A stretch of DNA of 64,000 nucleotides from Cantharellus purpuraceus (lineage: Eukaryota; Basidiomycota; Agaricomycetes; Cantharellales; Hydnaceae), in assembly GCA_025174535.1 (NCBI GenBank), contig JALBUN010000031.1:1-64000 (forward strand), in the 5' to 3' direction. Below are positions 53,548 to 63,116 of the stretch, piece by piece (the first letter of the stretch is position 1; each line of letters starts with the position of its first letter). The notes under the pieces were generated by a model, which had not been told where the DNA came from, searched no databases, and worked only from the letters and a program-made list of their open reading frames with translations. Position numbers and translations under genes: made by a program.

Positions 53548-54436
53548 GTGAATGATGATGAAAGGATCGGTGTGAATAGAAGGCTGATAATGATCGATGG
53601 CGATGAAACACGAGTGACGATTGATGGCTCGAATTAGAGACTGAGGTGGATAGGGAGTTGCGGCGCTATTTAAAAGTTGATACGAAAAGACGCTGGCGGA
53701 GTTGGACTGTCAGAGTGGTTCGATATGCGTCCTCGATGCGTCCTGGCTCATCACCACCGTCTCCATCTACCTGTCCGATTGTCACCGCCGATTCTGCCCA
53801 TCCATCTCCGGTTTCGATTGATGCATCAGCATCACCATAGGAACCCAGACATCCATCCCCATCGGACTCGGACATACTCATGTAAGGCCGTTGGCCTCGG
53901 AGACCCATCACTGGAGTAATTATTATTAGATTTCAAAATATGTATTTAAGTTGCCCGACTGGGGACTTCATTCCCCAGTTTGAATATTGAATCACACCTA
54001 GTTCCTAAGTCCAATCCTAACTCTCTAAGTTGTACTCCATCTCCAAAATCTCAGACACCGGTATTAGTGAGGGCACAGCACATAAGCTGAAGCCAAGTCC
54101 ATTCTGACCCCCATGATGTACTCTGACTCCGGCCAAACCTCCAACCCAATCTCCAACTCCCAATCAGACCTAGTGCGTAACAATTTGCCAAAGCAAAGTA
54201 GTGAGATTGTCACTGTTAAAGTCACTGTCATGTTTGCTGTCACTGTGTGGTGTGTCTTCAATGGAAAGGGGTTGTTTTGGTATATCTCTTGGATAAGGCC
54301 TGTATATGTCCACATTTATTGCCATGAAAGATCCTATATTGGTATCCTTGTTCCTTGTCCTCCTTAAGTAGATCACAGTCAAAGTCACAACACTTCTGAA
54401 TGTTGATAAATAAATTTGTGATGGTGCCTTGCTGGG

Positions 54437-55988
54437 TGTTTTGGAACCCGCAAAATTATGGTGTTAGGGCAAACTCTAAATCACCACAATTCCATGAATG
54501 AACAGCTGAGAAGAATATCAAATCCTACTGCAGCACAACTCCAGAAACAATTTAACGTTTGTACTTTGGTTACAATCTGTTGTAATGGTCAATGCAGACG
54601 ATACGCAGGAAGGTAATATGTTTCTTAGCAGCAGGGAATGAATAAGACTTCCAGAGTCTAGAGTTCACGGATGCTTAGAGGTCCAGATATTCCAAAATGA
54701 GGGGAATGCACTTAGAGGCTAGAGGAAGTAGGTGGATGAATCCGACCATCCAACCAGTGACACTCTGAAGTGGGTAACAGCGATGTGTGAAGTAGTCTGG
54801 CAACTGCTTCACACAAGTTCAAGATCCTAATGCTCTGCAAAGGCAGTACACACTAGTAACTTAAACAAAGAGCACTAATGGCAGGACTATTGACAGACAA
54901 TCTCACCCTGTAGATTCATAGTCACGTGAGGTAGATACTACACTCACACCCAAAGCAGGACAATAACTACTTTGAGTGCAATCGAATACAGTTACACAAC
55001 TGTAAGCAACCCTTGAACTGGACAATCAACAGTTACTGAGATATAGAGGATGACACTGTATGTCACTCTAGTCACACTAATGTGCAAATGATGGGGTAGA
55101 AAATGGTTATTAATTTCAGAGGCAGAATGGCCTCCTTTTGTATTGTATTTACAGGAGCTGACTAATACTACTGGAAACTTCTACCTATTAATAGATGGAA
55201 ACTACTGGAAGCTAGTGGAATATGTGAGAAGGGGGTGGAAGTTTCCTAGCCAATGAGCTGCTTGGATTTGCTCTGACTCATGGCATGAGTCATGGATGGA
55301 GTCGTGTGACTCAGAGCAGGAGTCATAGTATGAGTAATCACACTGATGTGCAAATGATGGGGTAGAAAAATGGTTATTTATTCAGAGGCAAATTGGCCTC
55401 CTTATATACTGTATTTACAGGAGCTGACTAATCCTTCTACCTATTAATAGTTATGAGCCATAGCAGGAGTCATAACCTGAGTCATGGTAAGAGTCATAGC
55501 ATGAGTCACTATTACTCAAATAACTCAGGAGATACTCCATTTCCCAGGCTGATCAGCACAGCTATGGGTAGGCACAGCTTCTATTGAGCTCTCCACCAAA
55601 AATGGAGTCAGGAGGAGCTGTGGTTGCCAAGATATTGAGGATTTACCAGCAGTGGTGATCAGATTGGGTCGGAGATTGAAATGAGTCATGTGATCAAAAA
55701 TGAGTCAGTAGATCAGGTGACTCTGCTGACTTTGAAGCTGCTGACATCTGCAAAGGTTTGTGGGTCCGTGTGGGTCCAAAACTTTGCCCAGCAGGACAAT
55801 AAGTTTGTGGACTCATTTCTGCATGGAAAATTCCCAAAAAAAATATGAAAAAATAGAGAATATTTGAATGGCCCTGAATCAAGAGAAAGCAGCACATATA
55901 TGCTGATATTTTAAGGCCATGAAGTGAAATTGTACAGTTTTGGGACTTTAAACAAGATCTTTTTTAAGGGAAAACCAGTTCCCATACA
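54437..55988 (-). repeat. LTR-A mosaic copy, reverse
   Basis: TGTTTTGGAACCC at 54437 and CCAGTTCCCATACA ending at 55988 are proper ends, but at about 55340 the sequence jumps back to a second, related stretch (a second TGATGTGCAAATGATGGGG and second TATATA region). Flanks CTGGG and AGGTC do not match. Recombination between two LTR-A copies is likely. Confidence 0.75.
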
Positions 55989-56332
55989 AGGTCCGCAGTG
56001 CAGGTTATTGGGTATTGGTCTTTCTTAGTGATCTTGTTGCATCCATGGAAGTTGATGCATAGATGGAGTGATCCATCCTTTTTGTGGACAAATAGGACCA
56101 GAGCTCCATGGGGGGATAAGGATGGGTGGATGAAGCCCATGGCCAAGTTCTCATCTATAAATGTCCAGAGAGCCAGTAGCTCTTTTTGGGATAGCGAGTA
56201 GATAGGGCCAAGCAGAAGGGTGGAGTTGTCATCCAACTCAATCTTGAGATCATATGGTTGGTGCTCCACTAGGGAGTTGGCTTTAGACTTGCTGAACACA
56301 TTGGTGAACTTGTGATACTCCTTAGGAACCAT
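55989..56332 (-). pseudogene. Reverse transcriptase N-terminal part, D copy 5
   Basis: [64 protein letters not shown], then LCINFHGCNKITKKDQYPI. The RT fingers region is truncated before the palm. Confidence 0.75.
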
Positions 56333-56349
56333 AGATAGGTCTGGTGGAG

Positions 56350-56960
56350 TTGATCAGGTAGAACAGGTGGCAAGGAGCATTGGATCGGGGAGGTGAACCT
56401 GGAACATTTGTGAGCCATCCAGTTTACTTAGTCTGGCAAAGACCATAGCATCCACCATTGATATAAATAGAGGGCTAGATGGAGTATCTATCGGAGCAAA
56501 GTCAGCAGAGGTGATAGTTTTGCACCTAAGGTTGCTGGTGACGTTGGGAATGACACAGCCTGCACTGGAGAGCAGAATGTGATATGGCCCAATGCCCAGT
56601 CAATCAACAGATTGTAGTGAGTGAGCCAATTATGTCCAAGAACCACGGAACAGCTGGAGTCAAGCAGGGTAACATAGAATGTAAGGTTCTGGATTTCTCC
56701 AACAGAAAAACAGATAGACAGATCTATAGCTTGTGAAATAACAGCATTAGTAGTGCCATCAAATAATCAGAGTGATATCAGAGTTATGGTGTATGTATGG
56801 AGTTTATGTAAATTGGAAAAAGAGGAATCAAGGAAACAGTGAGTAGAACCAGAGTCAATCAATGCTTGGATAGTGGTATTGGGAATGGAGTTGGAGTAGA
56901 TGAGGAGGGTGAGGGAGTCAGAGTGGGAAAGAGTGGATGCATTCAGGTGGACCTTGTTTG
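56350..56960 (-). pseudogene. Protease region, D copy 5
   Basis: The DNA is collinear with the protease of D copy 1 (18001-18600), for example the blocks around 'aacagaaaaacagatagacagatctatag' and 'gtgagccaattatgtc'. The minus-strand frame is interrupted by several changes; the active site region maps to about 56840-56875. Inactive. Confidence 0.6.
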
Positions 56961-57017
56961 TTGTATGGGGAGTACCAACGCAGCCCTCAGCCCATATGGA
57001 GGCTATAGGACTGCTTA

Positions 57018-58125
57018 CTATTTTTTTGGGTCCGTTGCCTTGGCGTCAGACTTGTCTGTTGTGGCATTGGCATGGCCCTTTGCCTTTGCTGCCAAGGAGG
57101 TTGCCTTGATGCAATCCTTGGCATGGTAGCCAGGTTTTCCACAGAACAGACAGAGGTTGTCTATGCAGTGCTGGTGTTCCTGCTGGGTAAGTTTGCCATC
57201 CTTCCCCAGCTTGGTGGAGAGGTCTGGAGTGCTCTTGCAAACTCCAGAGTTGTTGCCAGTGCTGGAGTTGTTCTGACCAGAACTGGAAGTGGCGGCATTA
57301 CCAGTGTTTGACTTCTGGCCTGAGTTGGTAGACCCCTTGTTAGACTTTGGGGTCTTGTCTGATGATTTGTCTGATTTGTTGTTAGCTGAATTTTCATGGA
57401 AGACCTCAGATTGACGTTCCCAATAATGGGCATTGATGGATTGGGTGAGCTTGCGAAGGTTAACCAAAGTATCCGGCTTACCAACATGTGATATCTCGTC
57501 CTTGATGCAGGATGGGAGACCAACATAAAATTGGCATTGGAGTGCGGCATCGCCCCATTGGACTTTCATGGCTAGCTGCTGGAAACTCGCAATGTATTTT
57601 GCAATCTTGTGATTTTCCTTCATCCAAAGTCAATCAAGTTCATTCTCAGCATCAGCCTCAGGGTTGTAAGGACTAAAATTGGTCTGAAGTTCAGAGATGA
57701 AGTCAGAGTAGTCTTCTGACCATATTGGGTCATTGGAGTCATCCATGAGCACTGGTTTGAAGCAGTCCAGAGTGGTGCCCTTGAGATAGGACATGGCAAA
57801 GGTGACCTTCACCCAATTGGATGTGAATGCATCGGGGCGGTTGTGAAAATTCAATCGGCATGCTGGAGCTTGTGCAGGTCAGAGCCATCAAATGGGTTGG
57901 GTTCCTGGACCTTGGTCTAGGACTTGGGAGCTTGTGGGGTATGGATGCTGCTGGTGAGCAGGGAGATGGCTTGCACCAGATTTGGAGAGGGTGGAGTATC
58001 ATCCTCTTCATTGGCAGCCTCTATGTGGTCTGTTGGTTCTTTGACAACCTCGGGGATGGTGTCGATGCTGGGAGCAGGCACCTTGATGGTTCGTGCACAT
58101 TGGAATTGGCAGTGGATCATGGCAT
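57018..58125 (-). pseudogene. Gag, D copy 5
   Basis: From the ATG at 58125 (third codon is already TGA): IDTIPEVVKEPTDHIEAANE, a capsid-like part FTSNWVKVTFAMSYLKGTTL and DDSNDPIWSEDYSDFISELQ, then VNLRKLTQSINAHYWERQSE, a Ser/Asn-rich linker and zinc knuckle CLFCGKPGYHAKDC. Matches the gag at 63117. Broken by stops and frame changes. Confidence 0.78.
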
Positions 58126-58144
58126 TGGTAGGAGTGAATATGGC

Positions 58145-58155
58145 AGTTCGAATAT
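58145..58155 (-). promoter_or_regulatory. Primer-binding site of D copy 5 (self-priming type)
   Basis: The minus strand reads ATATTCGAACT, 2 nt after the LTR end. It is the exact reverse complement of AGTTCGAATAT in the same LTR (complement of 58365-58375), which starts 34 nt after the TATTTAAG box (complement of 58402-58409). No tRNA-type TGG site is present. Confidence 0.7.
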
Positions 58156-58157
58156 AC

Positions 58158-58685
58158 TGTTACACACTTGGTCCAATTGGAAGTCAGAGTGACAGTCAGA
58201 GTGACGGTCAGAGATGGAGTGGGAATCAGGGTACGTTGTGGAGGTCAGAACAGACTTGGCTTCAGCTTATGTGCTGCACCCTCACTAATACCGGTGTCTG
58301 AGATTTCAGAGATGGAGTACAACTTAGATAGTTAGGATCAGACTTGGGAGCTAGGCATGATTCAATATTCGAACTGGGGAATGAAGTCCCCAGTCAGGCA
58401 ACTTAAATACATATTTGAAATCTAATAATAATTACTCCAGTGATGGGTCTCCAAGGCCAATGGCCTTACGTGAATATGTCCAAGTCTGATGGGGGCGGAT
58501 GTCCAGGTCCCTATGGTGATATTGATGCATCAATCAGAACTGGAGACAGATGGGTGAGATCAGCAGTGACAATCAGACAGATAAATGGAGATGTGATGGT
58601 TTCCAAATGGAGTATAGATTTCATGTGCACAGGGATCTGAGTGGATCGGATGGGGATCTGGGTGTTAATGAATATAGTCATAACA
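58158..58685 (-). repeat. LTR-D, 5' LTR of D copy 5
   Basis: 528 bp, TGTTACACACTTGG...AGTCATAACA (plus-strand view). Contains TATTTAAG, the small hairpin ACTGGGG-acttcatt-CCCCAGT and the proposed transcript start within it. Confidence 0.88.
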
Positions 58686-58805
58686 TGCCTCAGTATAAGA
58701 CTCTGGTGCTGTAGGTACATCATGGCTGATATACACACGATCCATTGACCTTGATGCAGGGTCATTGAGCTGCCAGTAATCTGGCCAGTTCATGATACGA
58801 CTACT

Positions 58806-59562
58806 TCAGTGGACATGTAGTGAATTGGGCTGTGCAATGGATGCTGCTGAGGTCTGTGGTGTGCCTGGGTCTGGAGGAAGGTCCTGCTGCTGCTTGGGTG
58901 ACTGAATCTCCCCCTCAAGTGGCAGTTCCAGTTCATTATTCTCGTTGGGTATTGGAAATAGCTTTGTATCGCCTGCATTGAATGTAATATTCTGTGAAAT
59001 TTGCACATGCCTTGTAAATTTGTTATAATACTTCCAGGGATTGGCATTCTCAGCAATCCCAACAAAATAATGTTCCTCAGCTTTTGGATCAAGTTTAGCA
59101 TGGCATTGGTCTGGTACCATGACCCAACATTTTGTTCCAAATTCCTCTAGTTGTGACACATCTGGTTGTTTGCCAAAGAACTCCTGATACAGTGTTGTCT
59201 TGGTGCCAAGTGCATGTGTGGGAGAGTGGTTTTTGATGTAGTATGCATATGCCACTGCTTTGGGCCAGACTATTTTTGGTAAGTCCTTGGCAAAATTCAT
59301 TGCTTGGGCATGTTCAAGTAATGTTCAGTTGAGTCATCCCATTTTGGGCTGGCAAGCAGGGAGCAGTGGTCTCCATAGTTATTCCTGCTTTTGAGCAAAA
59401 ATCTTTAAAAGCTTTATTGATGTACTCATCACCATTGTCTGACTGGAACCATTTAAGCTGTCTGCCTGTTTGATTCTCCACCATAGCCTTGTAGCTCTCA
59501 AAGTGTCTTAGACGCTTATTCAGAAATACAACAAATACGTATGTACAACCTATTTTCCTCAA
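58806..59562 (-). pseudogene. Copia integrase core and C-terminal part
   Basis: FESYKAMVENQTGRQLKWFQ, then SDNGDEYINKAFKDFC (catalytic Asp), TAPCLPAQNGM (homologues have QNG-x2-E, here frame-disturbed), then MNFAKDLPKIVWPKAVAYAY, GKQPDVSQLEEFGTKCWV, HYFVGIAENANPWKYYN and HVQISQNITFN. The end is rich in Pro/Gln and cut at 58686. Confidence 0.78.
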
Positions 59563-60076
59563 ATTTTATACAATACACTTCAATTCAAACTTATTTTCAT
59601 ATTTCAACATGATTCTCAAATTTTACACAATATACTAGATTAAAACATATTTTGATATTTTGGCATAATTCTCAAAAATAATTCTTTTTTTCCTGATTTA
59701 GTGGTGGCAACTCTCTTGAAGGAACATCCAAATATCATTGATTCTTTCTTATACAATACTTATAACATAATTTGAACTATCTTTAATCCCCACCTGGTAT
59801 TTGTATATCTAAATACCCTATATAATACCAATTATATTAATACATACATTCCTATTATATCCATGTAAATAATTATGTTCATCTCAACCAAATGTCTTAT
59901 CTTTAAAAGTTTATTAAAATATAGAATATATGTTTATATTTATGAAAATTTCACACATCCGAAATCTTTTAAGATATCCAAATTGTAACTCCCTGGCTTT
60001 ATGTATCATTGAAATTCTGATGTATATCTCATATACATCAGAATATTGTATACTGACATGATTCCGAACAAGCGTC
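59511..60076. mobile_element. MITE copy 4, TSD TTA
   Basis: 566 bp, GACGCTTATTCAGAAATAC...GATTCCGAACAAGCGTC, with TTA at 59508-59510 and 60077-60079, inserted in the copia integrase. Orientation is opposite to copies 1 and 3. Confidence 0.85.
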
Positions 60077-60569
60077 TTAGTGCCTCATCCTTGGTACTCT
60101 CAAAATAAATAACCAAATATCTGGTCTTGACATCTGTGAATGAATAAAACTACTGTTCACATGCCAGTCCTTTGGTCTGGGCAGGTCCCCATACATTGGA
60201 TACTGTGATCTCACCAACTGTGCTTGTTTTATCTTTGGACTGCTTTGGGAATGGAGTGATGTGCTTCTTTCCCTGTATGCAGCAGGCCTTGCATTGGGTG
60301 GGCTCCTGTGATTCACTGATGTTTAGCCCTTTGACTAACCCATTGTTTTTCAGCATCTTGATAGAGCTTATGCTGGTATGTCTGAGTATCTGGTGCCATT
60401 TATCCCAGGTACATTCATGTGCCACAGCGGCAAAGTCTTGTGGGTGTCTGTGGTCCATGGGCTTGGCCTGCACCCTCATTTGATACATGCATCTGACCTT
60501 CTGGCCCATTCCAAAAATAGACCTGTGTTTCAATTTGCGTTCTACCCATGTGGCTGTAAATACTGCCAA
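60077..60569 (-). pseudogene. Copia GAG-pre-integrase and integrase start
   Basis: CTWDKWHQILRHTSISSIKM is the GAG-pre-integrase block. CKACCIQGKKHITPF with His/Cys spacing is the integrase zinc-binding region, followed by VSNVWGPAQTKG (D-x-W-GP region, Asp changed to Asn). Confidence 0.72.
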
Positions 60570-60601
60570 GTGACCATTGTTAGTGAGCTGTCCAATGCTG
60601 A

Positions 60602-61053
60602 TTAGGTTGTTGGGTGCATCCAGTGCATATTTGACATCTCGAAGTTGGACAGAATATATCTGATCTGCAACCTTGAACTCAATGGGTACAGTCCCTTTGC
60701 CATGTGTGCGTAGTGTAGCACCTGGTGTAATGCCTTCAATCTCAGATAGATCTTCATGAAGTGGCTTCTATTACATGCTATGTGTGTTGTTGCAGCAGAG
60801 TCAGCCAGCCAATCTGATGCAGAGATGCTGACCAATACAGTTTCCCTTGATGTGAATGCAAAATCATTCTCCTCTGTTTGGCTGAATCTGTGTCTTTCTT
60901 CTGCTTAAACCACTTAGGTGCCTGGCCTTCCTTGCCACTGCCCTTTGCCCAACAATCTTTGACATAATATCCCTTTTTACCGCAGTTCCTGCACTTCCCC
61001 TTTGTAGTGCTGGTATTCGTAGATGTAGTACCCTTTTGCTGGGTCTTGAGCAC
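60602..61053 (-). pseudogene. Copia zinc knuckle and protease
   Basis: CRNCGKKGYYVKDC knuckle in the first frame. Then ISASDWLADSAATTHIA, the copia protease active site (Asp-Ser-Ala-Ala-Thr in place of DSGAT). It continues to about 60602 in a frame with CNRSHFMKIYL. Confidence 0.72.
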
Positions 61054-61099
61054 AGTCTGGTGTGCTGATCCAGATTTCCAGGCCTTGTCCTCATCTAAG

Positions 61100-61675
61100 A
61101 TTTGAGTGATCAGGGTTTTGGATGTGAGTGCATCCCAACAGCATGTATGGCAGTGATGAATGTGGACCAGGAATCAGGGAGGGATGTGAGGAGAGTGTTA
61201 CAGAAATCTGTGTCTATGATAGTTTGTCCTCATGCTGCCAGCTGCTGTTGTATACCACATAGTTTCCATACATGCTCTTTCATATTTGCACCATCCTCAG
61301 CAAATGTTCAGAAGAAGTCTCGGCATAGATTGACAACTCCAATCACACCCTTTGATTCATAAATGCCTTGTAGTGTGTTCTGGATGGCATTTGCAGTCAG
61401 CGTTTTGTTTATGTAGAGGGCATTCATTGGAAATATAGACATATCTCTTTCTGAGCCTTCTTATCCCTTCTTCTCCATGCACTGATCGCCTGTTGTTCTG
61501 GTGCAGTCACTGTTGCAGGGTTGGCTGGTTCTGGTGTTGATTCATTTCCAATGGTGATCTCCCAGAGATCTAGGTCATCCAAGATCCATTCAAGGTGCCT
61601 TCACCAAGTTGCATAGTTGTCCCCATTGAATAAATTGACTTTATAGGTACCATTCATATTCAACATTCTTGGCAT
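61100..61675 (-). pseudogene. Copia gag, N-terminal part
   Basis: From the ATG near 61665: NMNGTYKVNLFNGDNYATW, LEWILDDLDLWEITIGNEST, then EQQAISAWRRRDKKAQKE, IYESKGVIGVVNLCRDFF, EDGANMKEHVWKLCGIQQQL and FCNTLLTSLPDSWSTFITAI. Stops at three places. Standard copia gag (UBN2-like). Confidence 0.7.
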
Positions 61676-61740
61676 TCATGTGTAGAATAGAGTTATAGAT
61701 ACTTCATAGATTTTTAGTTAAGAGCAGGGCCCATAACCTA

Positions 61741-61930
61741 TCATTGAAGGAAGTAGGATAGTCCAATTGCTTGTCTATATGGTTGTAGTCCCTGTCCTTA
61801 TATACAATATCCCCAATCTATATATAATGTTATACCACATGATAATTAGGAATCTCGTATTGCCAGATCCCTTGAAGCTATGGATACTCACCCCCTTCGT
61901 TAGGGTACCCATCAGTTGCATCAATTCATC
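61741..61930. other. Possible 5' LTR remnant of the second copia
   Basis: The stretch next to GGTTATGGGCCC should be the copia 5' LTR, but no partner is present to compare and the usual CA end is not visible (reads TGATA). Cut by a reverse LTR-B at about 61931. Confidence 0.35.
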
Positions 61931-62546
61931 CCTTGATTGATATACTGATTGACAATAGTTACACAACTGTAAAGGATCCTTGAACTGGTAATCAACAGTT
62001 ACTGAGATAGAGGATGACACTGTATGTCACTCTAGTCACACTGGTGTGCAGAAGATGGGTAGAAGTGGTAGAATATGTTGCTATTTCAGAGGCAGAATGA
62101 CCTCCTTATATATTGTATTTACAGGGGCTGACTAATGCTTCTGGAATATTCTACCTAGATGGAAACTACTGGAAGGTTGTGGAAGGTGGAAGAAAGGGGT
62201 AGAATATTCCAAGCCAATCACAGGGTCTGATCACTGCACTAACACTGATCAGGAGCTGAATAATGGTTCTGGAAAGTTCTATCTAATAATAGAAGGAAAC
62301 AGCTAGAATGTTATGGAAAGGGGTAGAATATTTCAAGCCAATCACCTGATCTGATCACCTGATCTGATCACCTGCCCTGATCCCTGAACTAGGCACTGGT
62401 TTGCACAGCCATAGATAGCCCCATCTCAGATCATAAATGGAAAATTGTGCCCTGAGAGGCTGTGGTTGTCAAGTTACAGAATATTTATTGATCAGAGACA
62501 TCTGAGCTTGAATTCAGGCCAAATGCCTGGTCCAGAGGTGGAGTGC
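61931..62546 (-). repeat. LTR-B fragment, reverse
   Basis: Contains the reversed 'gtgactagagtgacatacagtg' and TATATA promoter region (about 62110), the GATCAG-rich part and the 'cagagacatctgagcttgaatt' block. Cut at 62546 by LTR-D. Confidence 0.78.
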
Positions 62547-63084
62547 TGTTATGACTATATTCATTAATGCCCAGATCCCCATCCAATCCACTCAGATCCC
62601 CATGTATATAAAATCTATACTCCATTTGGAAACCACCACATCTCCCTCTACCTGTCCGATTGTCACTGCCGATTCTGCCCATCCATCTCTGGTTGTGATT
62701 GATGCATCAGCATCACCATAGGAACCCAGACATCCATCCCCATCATACTTGGACATACTCATGTAAGGCTGTTGGCCTCGGAGACCCATCACTGGAGTAA
62801 TTATTATTAGATTTCAATATGTATTTAAGTTGCCCAACTGGGGACTTCATTCCCCAGTTTGAATATCGAATCACGCCTAGTTCCTAAGTCCAATCCTAAC
62901 TCTCTAAGTCGTACTCTGTCTCCAAAATCTTGGACACCGGCATTAGTGAGGGTGCAGCACATAAGCTGAAGCCAAGTCCATTCTGACCCCCACGACGTAC
63001 CCAACTCCTTCTCCGACTCCGACCAAACCTCCAACCCGACTTCTGACCCAATCTCCAACCCCCAATTGGACCTAGTGTGTAACA
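62547..63084 (+). repeat. LTR-D, 5' LTR of D copy 6
   Basis: 538 bp. TATTTAAG at 62822-62829, and AGTTTGAATAT 34 nt downstream at 62856-62866. It is followed after GT by the primer-binding site ATATTTGAACT. Pairing here has two G-T/A-C-type differences explained by decay of one ancestral CG in each. Confidence 0.88.
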
Positions 63085-63116
63085 GTATATTTGAACTGCC
63101 ATACTCACTCCTACCA

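Larger units (their letters stand above)
51195..53753 (-). repeat. LTR-C (outer copy), reverse, TSD CCAC
   Basis: TATCGGTTCGC...GGCTCATCA (first dinucleotide TA, a decayed TG), flanked by CCAC at 51191-51194 and 53754-53757. It is itself interrupted after its first 41 bp by a forward LTR-C. Its ORF (53167-53547) has an internal deletion of about 290 bp near 53347. Confidence 0.92.
51105..54182 (+). repeat. LTR-D solo LTR, TSD ATTTG, host of two LTR-C
   Basis: TGTTATGACTATATTC...TAGTGCGTAACA, flanked by ATTTG at 51100-51104 and 54183-54187. It is split by LTR-C at 51194/53754. Without it, LTR-D is about 515 bp. It disrupts the ORF described at 50715-54388. Confidence 0.93.
50715..54388 (-). 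pseudogene. Unknown ORF split by a triple-nested LTR insertion
   Basis: Two minus-strand parts, 54388-54183 and 51104-50715, are in the same frame when the LTR-D (51105-54182) and one copy of its ATTTG duplication are removed: ...NLTTLLWQ joins MKDKLHAAQH.... Together about 200 residues. The first part is Asp/Ser-rich (HSDSKHDSDFNSDN). The second has a coiled coil (MKDKLHAAQHAMNASKDHKK..IEDLEKSLAEAKKYM), a block FAHALVAVYRYATEQPPQGP and a Gln/Pro/Asn-rich end. No known domain recognised. It may be a host gene or another element's gag-like gene. The start at 54388 is the first ATG in frame and is uncertain. Confidence 0.55.
55989..58685 (-). mobile_element. Chromovirus D, copy 5 (5' part)
   Basis: On the minus strand: 5' LTR (58158-58685), primer-binding site, gag, protease and the first part of RT, cut at 55989 by an LTR-A. 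It supplies the 5' end that copies 1 and 2 lack. Confidence 0.85.
58686..61740 (-). mobile_element. Second copia element (3'-truncated, reverse)
   Basis: On the minus strand: gag (about 61675-61100), zinc knuckle, protease, GAG-pre-integrase and integrase, cut at 58686 next to a D-family LTR, so RT and RNase H are missing. A MITE splits the integrase at 59511-60076. The 5' end carries GGTTATGGGCCC, as in the copia at 47.5 kb. Its gag and knuckle resemble that element closely enough to be the same broad lineage. Confidence 0.8.

Noticed and set aside
54437..55988. Complete LTR-A insertion with target duplication
   Set aside because: Both termini are present but flanks (CTGGG / AGGTC) do not match and there is an internal jump near 55340, so it is a recombinant.
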